Shown here one piece after another: positions 43,939-53,698 of a DNA stretch of 64,000 bases. The translations under genes were made by a program, and so were the position numbers. Position 1 is the stretch's first letter, and every line of letters starts with the position of its first letter. The notes under the pieces were generated by a model. The model had not been told where the DNA came from. It did no database searches and saw only the letters and a list, made by a program, of their open reading frames with translations. Origin of the DNA: Thiohalophilus sp046483665 (GTDB lineage: Bacteria > Pseudomonadota > Gammaproteobacteria > UBA6429 > Thiohalophilaceae); NCBI RefSeq assembly GCF_046483665.1, contig NZ_JAWOCR010000021.1, forward strand, positions 62,001-126,000, written 5' to 3'.

Positions 43939-45446
43939 GCGCTTGTGGTTCGGTTGCGGCCCTGTTTTTTTGAGGCGTAAAGGGCGGTGTCGGCTCGTTT
44001 GAGCAGGTCGGTCAGCACCTCGTCGGGTCTGTATTCGGCCACACCAATGCTGATCGTGACTTCCAGGCTTTGTTTGTTGCAACGAAAGACGTGTTTCATG
44101 ACTGCCTCGCGAATTATTTCAGCCCGTTGCCCGGCTTCCTCGCTACCCAGGCCGTTCATCAGGATAACGAACTCATCGCCACCCCAGCGACACAGGGTGT
44201 CGGAGGCGCGGATGTGATCGCGGACAATTTCAGCAAAACTGCGCAAGATCGCATCGCCACAATCATGCCCCTGCGAGTCGTTGATTTGTTTGAAAGTATC
44301 GATGTCAAGACTGACCAGCGTGACCGGCGTATTGTGGCGCCGGGCAGCAGGGATATCATGATTGAATATTACCTCCAGGACATGTCGGTTCGCGGCCCCC
44401 GTCAACTTGTCAGTGGTGGCCATTTCTTCCAGACGACGCTGATAACCGCGCAATGTGAACCAGGCGATTCCCAGCACCAGCGCCGTGATCATCAGGGCAA
44501 TGACGATGTTGGCAAACAGGGCATCAAGAACCCGTGCATTGGCATCGGATTCAGGCTGTTCGACAATAAGATACCAGTCGAACTCGGGAACCAGTCGGCT
44601 GTTAACATAAACCGTTTTGCCGTCAGGCCGGGTGTAATTTACCGTTGCACTGGGGTTGGCCAGTATGTGGGTGGCGACCCGCTTCATCCCCGGCTGATCC
44701 TGTATCCGTTTTGCTCCAGTGTAATGGCTGCCACGCACGGTTACCATGCCTTCACGGTTAATAAAATAGATGTCCCGATTGTAGCGGCGCTGATAATTTT
44801 CAATCATATCGGCTACACGTTCCACGGACAAACCGATGCCGGTTACGCCGATAAATTTACCGTTGTAGTCGGTAGCCCGGTAATTAACAAAGATACTAAG
44901 CCGGCTTCGATCCGCTGTGTCAAAATCAAGATTTATCTCGTAGGGATCGTCTATGTTGCGAACCCGAAAGTACCATTTGTCGGCCGCGTCATCCCGGGAT
45001 ACTTTTTTCAAAACACCGTCGGGGTGATAGTAGTTGCGGTGTTCTTCGGAGACGAAGAAAGCCGAGGTGGTTTCATAGCGTTGCTTGATTTGCTTCAGGT
45101 AGCGAATGATTTTGTCCGGATCTTTCTCGCCGCCCAATGTCCAGTCAATCACGAAAGTATTATATGCCATGAGCGAGGAGATCAGTATGGAACGTAGAAG
45201 ATCGCGTTCGATTTCTGAATAGATATTGTCACTGGTCAGCGGCAATGCTTCATCGGCAATTTGAGTGCGCAGCGAATCATGTGCTACCAGATAGCTGATG
45301 ACGCTGGTGGCAAGAAAACCCAGCACCAACAGTGCTACCAGCGCGGCTGTAAAATAGGGTTTCTTATACTGCACGGCCGAAAGTCTTGTTTTATTTGCTG
45401 GTGGTTTGTACGGCAGGTTGTCAGGTGATTCGGGATTGGTTGTCAA
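43935..45446 (-). CDS. Membrane diguanylate cyclase with periplasmic Cache sensor
   Basis: About 503 aa. Two membrane helices (near residues 32-52 and 310-332) enclose a periplasmic dCache-like sensor domain (FVNYRATDYNGKFIGVTGIG). The C-terminal GGDEF domain has DKLTGAANRHVLE, the active site RWGGDEFVILM and an upstream RASD inhibitory site (RxxD five residues before GGDEF), so c-di-GMP product inhibition is likely. The TTG at 45446 is at the edge of a promoter -10 element; GTG 45374 is a possible true start. The next gene overlaps by 4 bp. Confidence 0.88.
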   Translation of the reverse strand: MTTNPESPDNLPYKPPANKTRLSAVQYKKPYFTAALVALLVLGFLATSVISYLVAHDSLRTQIADEALPLTSDNIYSEIERDLLRSILISSLMAYNTFVIDWTLGGEKDPDKIIRYLKQIKQRYETTSAFFVSEEHRNYYHPDGVLKKVSRDDAADKWYFRVRNIDDPYEINLDFDTADRSRLSIFVNYRATDYNGKFIGVTGIGLSVERVADMIENYQRRYNRDIYFINREGMVTVRGSHYTGAKRIQDQPGMKRVATHILANPSATVNYTRPDGKTVYVNSRLVPEFDWYLIVEQPESDANARVLDALFANIVIALMITALVLGIAWFTLRGYQRRLEEMATTDKLTGAANRHVLEVIFNHDIPAARRHNTPVTLVSLDIDTFKQINDSQGHDCGDAILRSFAEIVRDHIRASDTLCRWGGDEFVILMNGLGSEEAGQRAEIIREAVMKHVFRCNKQSLEVTISIGVAEYRPDEVLTDLLKRADTALYASKKQGRNRTTSA

Positions 45447-45476
45447 AGTATAAACACTTGCCTTCAGCTATGTCTA
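45447..45476 (-). promoter_or_regulatory. Probable sigma-70 promoter of the diguanylate cyclase gene
   Basis: On the minus strand, TAGACA (45476-45471), an 18 bp spacer and TATACT (45452-45447). Transcription would start near 45440, inside the longest open frame, arguing for a start codon downstream of the TTG at 45446. Confidence 0.55.
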
Positions 45477-45808
45477 TGCTGACGGCCCGATACCGATTTC
45501 GGTGTAATTTTGGTTCGGGAGCCTGTTGTCCATGACAACAAACAAGCGATATTTGCTTGTATTGTTTCCTGCGCCGGTTTATGTCTCGACAGATTGACTG
45601 CCGATTTTAATTTCGCAGGGATTACCGGATATAACAACAATACGGCCTGTCATAGAAACTACGACAATACACTTTTGGACAAGCGTGCAACCAGACGACC
45701 TGTGTAACGGGCTTTTTCTTGCAGGTGTGTACTAAGTACCTGTAAAATCAATAACCTTTGTACACGTCCGGCTTGCGAGTCCGGCGCTTTACAGGACAAT
45801 CGATAGCG
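45477..45808. other. Spacer upstream of trpF
   Basis: About 330 bp with no supported gene. I looked for a Trp-rich leader peptide and attenuator in front of trpF and found neither. There are only short inverted repeats such as GTAC..GTAC near 45730. Confidence 0.5.
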
Positions 45809-46435
45809 ATGCGAACCCGGGTCAAGATTTGCGGTATTACCCGACCGCAGGATGCCATTGCCGCCGCACAGGCCGGTGCCGATGCCATCGGGCTGGTGTT
45901 TTATCCGGCCAGTCCACGGGCGGTGGAGATCGAGCAGGCCCGGGAGATCGTCACCGTGCTACCGCCGTTTGTGACGACCGTGGGGTTGTTTGTTGATGCC
46001 GAGGAGGCAACCATCCGGCAGGTACTGGCGGCATTGCCGCTGGATATATTGCAGTTTCACGGCGACGAGTCGCCCGAGGCATGTCGTCGCTACGCCCGTC
46101 CCTACATCAAGGTTCTGCGCATGCGTGAAGAGGCGGATGTTCTGGGCGCGGCGCGGGAGTATCACGATGCCGCCGGGTTACTGCTGGATACCTACCAGGC
46201 CGGTATTCCGGGGGGCACGGGCGACAGTTTTGACTGGCGGCGAGTCCCGGCTCACCTGACTACCCCGGTGGTTCTGGCCGGCGGGCTGACCCCGGAAAAC
46301 GTCGCCGAGGCAGTGATTACCGCCCGGCCCTATGCCGTGGACGTGAGCGGCGGGGTTGAATCCCAGAAGGGCATCAAGGACGCCTATAAAATCCGTTCCT
46401 TTATTGCAGAGGTTGAACGCATTGGCAGAGACTAA
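45809..46435 (+). CDS. trpF: Phosphoribosylanthranilate isomerase TrpF
   Basis: TrpF (208 aa) catalyses the third step of tryptophan synthesis from anthranilate. The barrel starts VKICGITRPQDAIAAAQAGA with the catalytic Cys, and the phosphate-binding end is LAGGLTPENVAEAV and VDVSGGVESQKGIKD. ATG 45809 fits homologues; the open frame starts earlier without similarity. It overlaps trpB by 14 bp. The gene is a stand-alone trpF, not fused to trpC. Confidence 0.96.
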   Translation: MRTRVKICGITRPQDAIAAAQAGADAIGLVFYPASPRAVEIEQAREIVTVLPPFVTTVGLFVDAEEATIRQVLAALPLDILQFHGDESPEACRRYARPYIKVLRMREEADVLGAAREYHDAAGLLLDTYQAGIPGGTGDSFDWRRVPAHLTTPVVLAGGLTPENVAEAVITARPYAVDVSGGVESQKGIKDAYKIRSFIAEVERIGRD

Positions 46436-47633
46436 ACCCAAATATCACTATCCGGACGCTCGCGGTCATTTCGGCCCTTACGGGGGCCGGTTTGTGGCCG
46501 AGACCCTGATGGGGCCGCTGGAAGAGCTGCGCGAGGCCTATGATCGCTACATGGCTGACGCCGATTTTCAGGCCGAGCTGGACGACGAGCTGCGCCAGTA
46601 CGTCGGCCGGCCCAGCCCGCTCTATTACGCCCGGCGCTGGAGTGAAAAACTCGGCGGCGCGCGCATCTACCTCAAGCGTGAGGACCTCAATCACACCGGG
46701 GCGCACAAAATCAACAATACCGTCGGTCAGGCCCTGTTGGCGCGGCATATGGGCAAAACCCGGATCATCGCCGAGACCGGCGCCGGTCAGCATGGGGTGG
46801 CCACTGCTACTGTCGCGGCCCGGCTGGGGCTGGAGTGTGTGGTCTATATGGGCGCCGAGGATGTGCAACGCCAGTCGATGAATGTCTTTCGCATGAAACT
46901 GCTGGGCGCGACGGTAGTACCGGTGGAATCAGGTTCGCGTACACTCAAGGACGCATTGAACGAGGCGATGCGCGACTGGGTGACCAATGTCGACAATACC
47001 TTCTATATCATTGGCACCGTGGCCGGGCCGCACCCCTATCCGGCCATGGTGCGCGATTTTCAGGCGATCATCGGCCGAGAATCCCGCGAGCAGATCCTGA
47101 CCCAGGAGGGACGCCTGCCCGATGCGCTGGTGGCCTGTGTGGGTGGCGGTTCCAACGCCATCGGTCTGTTTTATCCGTTTATTAATGACGAATCGGTCGA
47201 GATGTACGGTGTCGAGGCGGCCGGCTTTGGCCTGGAGACGGGCCAGCACGCGGCACCGCTGAGTGCCGGGAAGGCGGGGGTCTTGCATGGCAATCGCACC
47301 TATCTGATGGAAGACGCCCACGGCCAGATCGTCCATACCCATTCGGTCTCGGCCGGTCTGGATTATCCGGGCGTCGGTCCCGAGCATGCCTGGCTGAAAG
47401 ATTCGGGACGGGCTCATTATGTCGCGGTCAACGATGACGAAGCCCTGCAGGGCTTTCATGATCTGACGCGGATCGAGGGTATTCTGCCGGCCCTGGAATC
47501 CAGCCATGCGCTTGCCTATGTCACCAAACTGGCTCCAACGATGAGCAAGGACCAGATCATTGTATTGAATCTCTCCGGGCGGGGTGACAAGGATATTCAG
47601 ACAGTCGCGAACCATCAGGGGATCGAATTATGA
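46422..47633 (+). CDS. trpB: Tryptophan synthase beta chain TrpB
   Basis: TrpB (403 aa) condenses indole with serine using PLP. The PLP lysine is in REDLNHTGAHKINNTVGQAL; GAGQHGVATATVAARLGLEC and the phosphate-binding CVGGGSNAIGLFYPF are present. A TTG at 46422 (LAETKPKYHY) inside the end of trpF, with GAGG nine bases upstream, is the likely start; the ATG at 46356 would add trpF-derived sequence that is not family-like. Confidence 0.95.
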   Translation: MAETKPKYHYPDARGHFGPYGGRFVAETLMGPLEELREAYDRYMADADFQAELDDELRQYVGRPSPLYYARRWSEKLGGARIYLKREDLNHTGAHKINNTVGQALLARHMGKTRIIAETGAGQHGVATATVAARLGLECVVYMGAEDVQRQSMNVFRMKLLGATVVPVESGSRTLKDALNEAMRDWVTNVDNTFYIIGTVAGPHPYPAMVRDFQAIIGRESREQILTQEGRLPDALVACVGGGSNAIGLFYPFINDESVEMYGVEAAGFGLETGQHAAPLSAGKAGVLHGNRTYLMEDAHGQIVHTHSVSAGLDYPGVGPEHAWLKDSGRAHYVAVNDDEALQGFHDLTRIEGILPALESSHALAYVTKLAPTMSKDQIIVLNLSGRGDKDIQTVANHQGIEL

Positions 47634-48457
47634 GTCGTATCGCCGGTTGTTTTGCGGCGGCCCGCGAAGCCGGGCGCAAGGTCTTGATTCCCTATGTGAC
47701 GGCCGGCGACCCCGCCCCGGATCAGACTGTGACCCTGATGCACGCCATGGTGGCGGCCGGGGCTGATATCATCGAGCTGGGAGTGCCGTTTTCCGATCCC
47801 ATGGCAGAGGGGCCGGTGATCCAAAAAGCCATGGAACGCGCCCTGACCCATGACGTAACCCTGGACGATGTGTTGGGCATGGTGCGTACCTTCCGCCAGC
47901 AGGATGATGCCACACCGGTAGTGCTGATGGGCTATCTCAACCCCATCGAGGTCAAAGGCTACGATCAGTTCGCGGACGAGGCAGCCGGGGCGGGCATTGA
48001 TGGGGTTCTGACCGTCGATCTACCCCCGGAAGAAGGCGCGGATTATATCCGCACCCTCCAGGCGCACGATATTGACCGGATCTTTTTGATCTCGCCGACG
48101 ACTGATCCCGAACGGATGGCAGTGGTCAGCCGGGCCAGCAGCGGTTTCATCTATTATGTTTCGCTCAAGGGAGTCACCGGCGCGGCCAATATCGATACCA
48201 AAGCAGTCGGGGATCGTGTTTCGGCGATTCGCACGTTGACAGAACTGCCGGTAGGAGTAGGCTTCGGCATTAAGGATGCCGAATCCGCCGCTGCCGTGGC
48301 TGCCGAGGCCGATGGCGTTGTGGTAGGTAGTGCACTGGTGCGTAAAATAGAAGAAAATATCACGTCGGCGGACAAGATCGTGGCGGCTGTCACGAACTTG
48401 CTGGGCGAGATGCGTCGGGCAATGGATGCCCGCCAGGACATTACCAACAAGACTTGA
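47630..48457 (+). CDS. trpA: Tryptophan synthase alpha chain TrpA
   Basis: TrpA (275 aa) releases indole from indole-3-glycerol phosphate. The catalytic Glu is in IELGVPFSDPMAEGPVIQ and the Asp in LTVDLPPEE; GVGFGIKDAESAAAVA binds phosphate. It overlaps trpB by 4 bp (ATGA), the normal translational coupling for the alpha2beta2 enzyme. Confidence 0.97.
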   Translation: MSRIAGCFAAAREAGRKVLIPYVTAGDPAPDQTVTLMHAMVAAGADIIELGVPFSDPMAEGPVIQKAMERALTHDVTLDDVLGMVRTFRQQDDATPVVLMGYLNPIEVKGYDQFADEAAGAGIDGVLTVDLPPEEGADYIRTLQAHDIDRIFLISPTTDPERMAVVSRASSGFIYYVSLKGVTGAANIDTKAVGDRVSAIRTLTELPVGVGFGIKDAESAAAVAAEADGVVVGSALVRKIEENITSADKIVAAVTNLLGEMRRAMDARQDITNKT

Positions 48458-48469
48458 GGTTGTTCATCG

Positions 48470-49330
<861 letters not shown>

Positions 49331-49370
49331 AAAGGGACGAGGTACGAGTGACGAGGGACGAGGTTATTTT
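49331..49370. repeat. GACGAG-family repeat after accD
   Basis: AAAGGGACGAGGTACGAGTG then ACGAGGGACGAGG begins one base after the accD stop. Only the beginning of a reversed arm (CCTCG at 49381) is present before folC. Confidence 0.8.
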
Positions 49371-49452
49371 GAGTTTGTAACCTCGATCCTTCCTGTTCAT
49401 CCGCCTCGAATCCGTTCGCCGATAAAATCGCCTCCCACACCAATTAATATCT

Positions 49453-50724
49453 ATGCGTTTTAAAACCCTTTCGGAATGGCTCCGTTGGCAGGAAAGTCTG
49501 CATCCCGAGGAGATTGAACTCGGGCTGGCGCGGGTCGGGGAGGTGTTCGCCCGGCTGTGTCCCGAGTCGTTGCCGTTTACCGTGGTGACGGTGGCCGGCA
49601 CCAATGGCAAGGGGTCGAGTATCGCGGCACTGGAGGCGATGCTGCTGGCAGGGGGTTACCGGGTCGGTGCGTATACGTCACCGCATTTACTGCGCTACAA
49701 CGAGCGGATTCGTCTCGACGGCGCCCCCGTGAGTGATAGCGCGCTGGTCGAGGCTTTTGAGCGGGTGGATCAGGTCCGGGCTGACATCTCCCTGACCTAT
49801 TTTGAATTCGGTACATTGGCGGCGCTATGCATATTTGCCGATGTGATGCCGGAAATCGTATTGCTCGAGGTAGGGCTTGGCGGGCGACTGGATGCGGTCA
49901 ATATTGTTGATCCCGATGTGGCGCTGATTACCGCCATCGGCATCGATCATACCGCCTGGCTGGGGGAGGACCGCGAGACGATAGCTGGCGAAAAAGCCGG
50001 GATAATGCGTCCTGGCGGACCGGTTGTGTGCAGCGACCCGCTGCCGCCAGCGACCATCGTCGATCGGGCCGACAAGCTGGCTGCGCCCTTATACCGGTTG
50101 GGCAGGGAATTTGATTACCGGCTGCACGGTGACTCCTGGGACTGGCAGTGCACAGTTGCCCCCCAACAGACGCTGGTCGATCTGCCGCGTCCGGTGCCGG
50201 GGGGCGAACACCAGTACCGTAATCTGGCCGGGGCGTTGATGGTGGTGTCGCTGCTGCGCGAACACTTTTCGCTCGATCAGGCCAAGATAGGCGCTGGCCT
50301 GGCCCGGATGGTTCTGCCTGGCCGTATGCAGAGTATCCCGGGGGATCCTCCTCTGCTGCTGGATGTTGCCCATAATCCCGACGGGGTCGAGCAACTGGCC
50401 CGGGCGCTTTGCACGGAGCCGGTGGCGGGTCGCAACTGGGCCGTTATCGGCATGATGGCGGATAAGGACCTGTACGGGACGCTGCAGCCGATTCTGGCGC
50501 AGATTGCCGGCTGGTTTCCCGTGGCCTTGCCGGAGATACCGCGGGCGGCCAGCGCGGCGTCGCTGGCGGCAGTTCTGGGGGAACTTGGCGCAACATCCGT
50601 GAGGCCCTGCAGCCATATGTCACAGGCCCTGGAACAGGTTCGGGCCGTTGCTGACCCCGGCGATCGTATTGTGATCTTCGGGTCCTTTTATACGGTGGCG
50701 GAAGCCCTCTCCCAGACCCTATAA
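49453..50724 (+). CDS. folC: Folylpolyglutamate/dihydrofolate synthase FolC
   Basis: FolC (423 aa) adds glutamate to dihydropteroate and to folates. The ATP loop is VVTVAGTNGKGSSIAALEAM, and YTSPHLLRYNERIRLDG and LEVGLGGRLDAVNIVD are Mur-ligase-type signatures. DVAHNPDG is in the C-terminal domain. Order accD-folC-dedD-cvpA-purF is widely conserved in gammaproteobacteria. Confidence 0.96.
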   Translation: MRFKTLSEWLRWQESLHPEEIELGLARVGEVFARLCPESLPFTVVTVAGTNGKGSSIAALEAMLLAGGYRVGAYTSPHLLRYNERIRLDGAPVSDSALVEAFERVDQVRADISLTYFEFGTLAALCIFADVMPEIVLLEVGLGGRLDAVNIVDPDVALITAIGIDHTAWLGEDRETIAGEKAGIMRPGGPVVCSDPLPPATIVDRADKLAAPLYRLGREFDYRLHGDSWDWQCTVAPQQTLVDLPRPVPGGEHQYRNLAGALMVVSLLREHFSLDQAKIGAGLARMVLPGRMQSIPGDPPLLLDVAHNPDGVEQLARALCTEPVAGRNWAVIGMMADKDLYGTLQPILAQIAGWFPVALPEIPRAASAASLAAVLGELGATSVRPCSHMSQALEQVRAVADPGDRIVIFGSFYTVAEALSQTL

Positions 50725-50761
50725 TACGCCTCTGTTTCCAGTGCCCAGAGTCGGGAGTATC

Positions 50762-51337
50762 GTGGACGAAAATCAGCTCAAGCAACGCATTGTGGGGGCC
50801 ATTATACTGGTCGCCCTGGCTGTCATCTTCATCCCCATGTTGCTCAGCGGAGATCGGGACGGGAACCTATCCATTGTGGAATCCAATATACCGGCCAAAC
50901 CCGAACATGTGGATCGGGTCAAAACCCTCGATATCGAACCGCCTGCGGCGCCCCCGCCCGCCGAACCGATTCGTCGCAGCCCGGTAGATGCGCATACCCC
51001 GCAGGCGCAAGAGGATGAGGCATCTTCGAACGACCGCCGGGATGAGGCAGCGAAAACGCAGTCTCCTTCCGAAACTCAAGCCGACGCGCAGGCTGTCGAC
51101 AACAAGGCATGGGCTGTGCAGGTAGGCAGTTTCAGTCAACAGAGTAATGCGCTGGGACTGCGCGACAAGCTGCGCGATCAGGGCTATAGCACCTTCGTAG
51201 AAGAAGTGTCCACGGACAATGGCCCGGTTTACCGGGTACGGGTCGGCCCGGAAGTGAAACGCAGCAAGGCTGAGAAGCTGCAACAGGAGTTGCAGGCCAA
51301 ACTCAAGCTCGAAGGTCTGGTGGTTGCGCACCCATGA
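50762..51337 (+). CDS. dedD: SPOR-domain cell-division protein DedD
   Basis: A 191 aa DedD-type protein: short cytoplasmic N-terminus, one membrane helix (about residues 8-28, IVGAIILVALAVIFIPMLLS), a Pro/Glu/Ser-rich periplasmic linker, and a C-terminal SPOR domain (WAVQVGSFSQQSNALGLRDK, VYRVRVGPEV) that binds septal peptidoglycan. GTG 50762 (VDENQLKQRI) with GGGAG upstream is the likely start. Confidence 0.92.
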   Translation: MDENQLKQRIVGAIILVALAVIFIPMLLSGDRDGNLSIVESNIPAKPEHVDRVKTLDIEPPAAPPPAEPIRRSPVDAHTPQAQEDEASSNDRRDEAAKTQSPSETQADAQAVDNKAWAVQVGSFSQQSNALGLRDKLRDQGYSTFVEEVSTDNGPVYRVRVGPEVKRSKAEKLQQELQAKLKLEGLVVAHP

Positions 51338-51368
51338 TGGTATCTGATGCGGGATACGCGGCGGACTG

Positions 51369-51860
51369 ATGCTGGGCGTTGATTACGCGATCCTGGGAAT
51401 CCTGGTGATTTCCACGTTCATCAGTCTGTTACGGGGTTTTGTGCGCGAGGCATTGTCGCTGGCCGGCTGGATTCTGGCGTTCTGGGTCTCGCTGACCTTC
51501 GCAACAGGTCTGGCAAGGTTACTGACCAACACCTTCGAGGATCCGACATTCAGATTAATTGTGGCCTTTGTCGGGTTGTTTGTCCTGTCCCTGATTGTCT
51601 CGGGCATGGTGAATTTTTTCGCGGTCAAACTGGTGTATCGTACCGGGCTGACCAAAATGGATCGGTTTCTGGGTCTCTTGTTCGGCTTCGGACGCGGCGT
51701 GGTGATTGTCTCGATACTGGTCCTGCTGGCAGGGCTGACAACCCTGCCCAGAGAGCCCTGGTGGGACGAGTCGTTTTTTCTGTTCCGGTTTCAGGCAATT
51801 GCCGAAGGAATTCAGAGCCTGTTACCGGACTCGATTGCCGACAATTTCCAGTTTGAATAA
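51369..51860 (+). CDS. cvpA: CvpA family membrane protein
   Basis: CvpA (163 aa) has four predicted membrane helices; YAILGILVISTFISLLRGFV and the C-terminal GRGVVIVSILVLLAG match the family (colicin V production protein). It is commonly encoded before purF. Its molecular role is not settled. A promoter for purF lies directly after its stop. Confidence 0.93.
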   Translation: MLGVDYAILGILVISTFISLLRGFVREALSLAGWILAFWVSLTFATGLARLLTNTFEDPTFRLIVAFVGLFVLSLIVSGMVNFFAVKLVYRTGLTKMDRFLGLLFGFGRGVVIVSILVLLAGLTTLPREPWWDESFFLFRFQAIAEGIQSLLPDSIADNFQFE

Positions 51861-51863
51861 CCA

Positions 51864-51892
51864 TTGATGGAACTATACTTTGACTGTGTAAT
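51864..51892 (+). promoter_or_regulatory. Probable sigma-70 promoter of purF
   Basis: TTGATG (51864-51869), 17 bp, TGTAAT (51887-51892), 35 bp before the purF ATG. A CGTTTGC half (51894-51900) resembles half of a PurR box, but no full palindrome is seen. Confidence 0.45.
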
Positions 51893-51926
51893 CCGTTTGC
51901 ACAAGTAACAGAAAGGGTAGCGTGGA

Positions 51927-53438
51927 ATGTGCGGAATTATTGGCATCGTGGCAAAACAGGCGGTTAACCAGTCGCTGTATGACGGCCTGACGGTATTGCA
52001 ACACCGCGGTCAGGATGCGGCGGGTATTATGACCTGCGAAGACGATCGAATGTATATGCGCAAGGATAATGGCCTGGTGCGGGATGTTTTTCATACCCGG
52101 CATATGCTGCGCCTGCCGGGCAATATGGGTATCGGCCATGTGCGTTATCCGACTGCCGGTTGTGCCAGTTCGGCCGAGGCGCAACCGTTTTATGTTAATT
52201 CACCCTTTGGTATTGCCCTGGCACATAATGGAAATCTGACCAATGCTGCGGAACTGAAACGAGATCTGTTCCTGTCGGACAGACGGCATATTAATACCAA
52301 CTCGGATTCGGAGATTCTGCTCAACGTATTTGCCCATGAGTTGCAGAACCAGGGCACACTCACTCTGAGTCCCGATGATATTTTTGCCGCAGTAAGTGCC
52401 GTCCATCGGCGTTGTCAGGGGGCCTATGCAGTGGTGGGAATGATCACCGGGCGGGGCATTTTTGCCTTTCGTGATCCCTATGGTATAAGGCCGGTAGCAT
52501 TCGGTAAACGGCATACCGACAAAGGTACCGAATATATGATTGCCTCCGAGAGCGTGGCGATCGATGTGCTCGGTTTCGATCTGGTACGCGATCTGGAACC
52601 GGGTGAGGCGATTTACATCGATTCCGACGGTAACCCACATACACGTCAGTGCGCCGACCAGAGCCAGTTATCACCTTGTATTTTCGAGCACGTCTATTTT
52701 GCCCGTCCCGATTCCATTATTGACGGTGTGTCTGTTTACAAGGCGCGCCTGCGCATGGGGGATTATCTTGCCCGCAAGATAATGCGCAAATGGCCAAATC
52801 ATGATATTGATGTGGTCTTGCCGATTCCCGATACCAGTCGCACCTCCGCGCTGCAGTTATCCTATACCCTGGGCGTTAAATACAGCGAAGGCTTTATCAA
52901 GAACCGCTATATCGGTCGAACTTTCATTATGCCCGGGCAGAAACAGCGCAAGAAATCGGTACGTCAGAAGCTCAATGCTATCGAGCTGGAATTTCGGGGC
53001 AAGAATGTACTGCTGGTTGATGACTCCATCGTGCGGGGCACTACCTCACAACAGATTATCCAGATGGCGCGCGAAGCCGGCGCCAACAAGGTCTATTTTG
53101 CCTCGGCAGCGCCGCCGGTACGTTATCCCAATGTCTACGGGATCGATATGCCCGCCGCGGATGAACTGATCGGTCATGGTCGTGACGAGAAACAAATAGC
53201 CCGGGCAATTGGCGCTGATAAGCTGATCTATCAGGATCTGTCCGATTTAATCGAGGCGGTGAAGAAAAAAGTACCGAGGCTGAAACAATTTGATACCTCG
53301 GTCTTCGATGGTACCTATGTGACCGGCGATGTCAGTGAATCTTATCTACAGCATATTGAATCACTGCGTAATGACAAGGCGCGCAGTCAGGATTCGAGCG
53401 CTGACGGTGAAGTAGTGGAAATCCGCAACTCAATGTAA
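51927..53438 (+). CDS. purF: Amidophosphoribosyltransferase PurF
   Basis: PurF (503 aa) makes phosphoribosylamine from PRPP and glutamine, the first committed step of purine synthesis. The N-terminal nucleophile Cys follows the initiator Met (MCGIIGIVAK). The glutaminase domain has LTVLQHRGQDAAGIMT and IGHVRYPTAG, and the PRPP loop is VLLVDDSIVRGTTSQQI. Length is typical. Confidence 0.97.
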   Translation: MCGIIGIVAKQAVNQSLYDGLTVLQHRGQDAAGIMTCEDDRMYMRKDNGLVRDVFHTRHMLRLPGNMGIGHVRYPTAGCASSAEAQPFYVNSPFGIALAHNGNLTNAAELKRDLFLSDRRHINTNSDSEILLNVFAHELQNQGTLTLSPDDIFAAVSAVHRRCQGAYAVVGMITGRGIFAFRDPYGIRPVAFGKRHTDKGTEYMIASESVAIDVLGFDLVRDLEPGEAIYIDSDGNPHTRQCADQSQLSPCIFEHVYFARPDSIIDGVSVYKARLRMGDYLARKIMRKWPNHDIDVVLPIPDTSRTSALQLSYTLGVKYSEGFIKNRYIGRTFIMPGQKQRKKSVRQKLNAIELEFRGKNVLLVDDSIVRGTTSQQIIQMAREAGANKVYFASAAPPVRYPNVYGIDMPAADELIGHGRDEKQIARAIGADKLIYQDLSDLIEAVKKKVPRLKQFDTSVFDGTYVTGDVSESYLQHIESLRNDKARSQDSSADGEVVEIRNSM

Positions 53439-53443
53439 GCGAC

Positions 53444-53472
53444 TTGACGCCGCATTGAGGCTGACCTATGAT
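53444..53472 (+). promoter_or_regulatory. Sigma-70 promoter of the metZ leader
   Basis: TTGACG (53444-53449), 17 bp, TATGAT (53467-53472). A start near 53479 coincides with the 5' edge of the SAM-II-type aptamer, so the promoter and aptamer fit together. Confidence 0.8.
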
Positions 53473-53480
53473 AAATTACA

Positions 53481-53534
53481 TCGCGCCGATTTAACTCAAC
53501 TTGCGGGCGCGTAATAAATTCAGCTAAAGCGAGC
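53481..53534 (+). promoter_or_regulatory. SAM-II-type riboswitch upstream of metZ
   Basis: TCGCGCCGATTTAAC (53481-53495), CTTGCGGGCGCG (53500-53511), TAATAAATT (53512-53520) and AGCTAAAG (53522-53529) follow the SAM-II (metA/metX-type) consensus in order: a P1 stem CGCGCC (53482-53487) pairs with GGCGCG (53506-53511), the conserved A/U-rich GATTTAA and TAATAAAT strands, and the 3' GCTAAAG pseudoknot strand. The downstream gene is metZ, a methionine synthesis gene, which agrees with the ligand. Assigned by remembered consensus, not by a covariance model. Confidence 0.82.
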
Positions 53535-53538
53535 GCGG

Positions 53539-53577
53539 ACCCGCTTTGGCTTGAACAGCTTGGCGGGTTTTTTATTA
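53539..53577 (+). terminator. Terminator of the metZ riboswitch leader
   Basis: ACCCGC (53539-53544) pairs with GCGGGT (53563-53568), with an inner GCT/AGC pairing, followed by TTTTTATTAT. Its 5' arm can instead pair in an antiterminator: AGCTAAAGCG (53522-53531) is complementary to CGCTTTGGCT (53542-53551) with one G-U pair. Confidence 0.8.
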
Positions 53578-53698
53578 TCTGCGGAGTGAAAATGATCTCT
53601 CGTAGCGTCGTAAAGCCCGCAAAGGATAATAGTTGTTCTCTGCGCCTTTGAGTCCTGGCGAGAGAAAGAGTTTTATCGAACAATGCTGAGGAACAATG

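Noticed and set aside
45477..45808. Trp leader and attenuator before trpF
   Set aside because: No Trp-rich short peptide and no terminator/antiterminator pair could be found.
51894..51900. PurR operator before purF
   Set aside because: Only a half-site; the palindrome is not complete.
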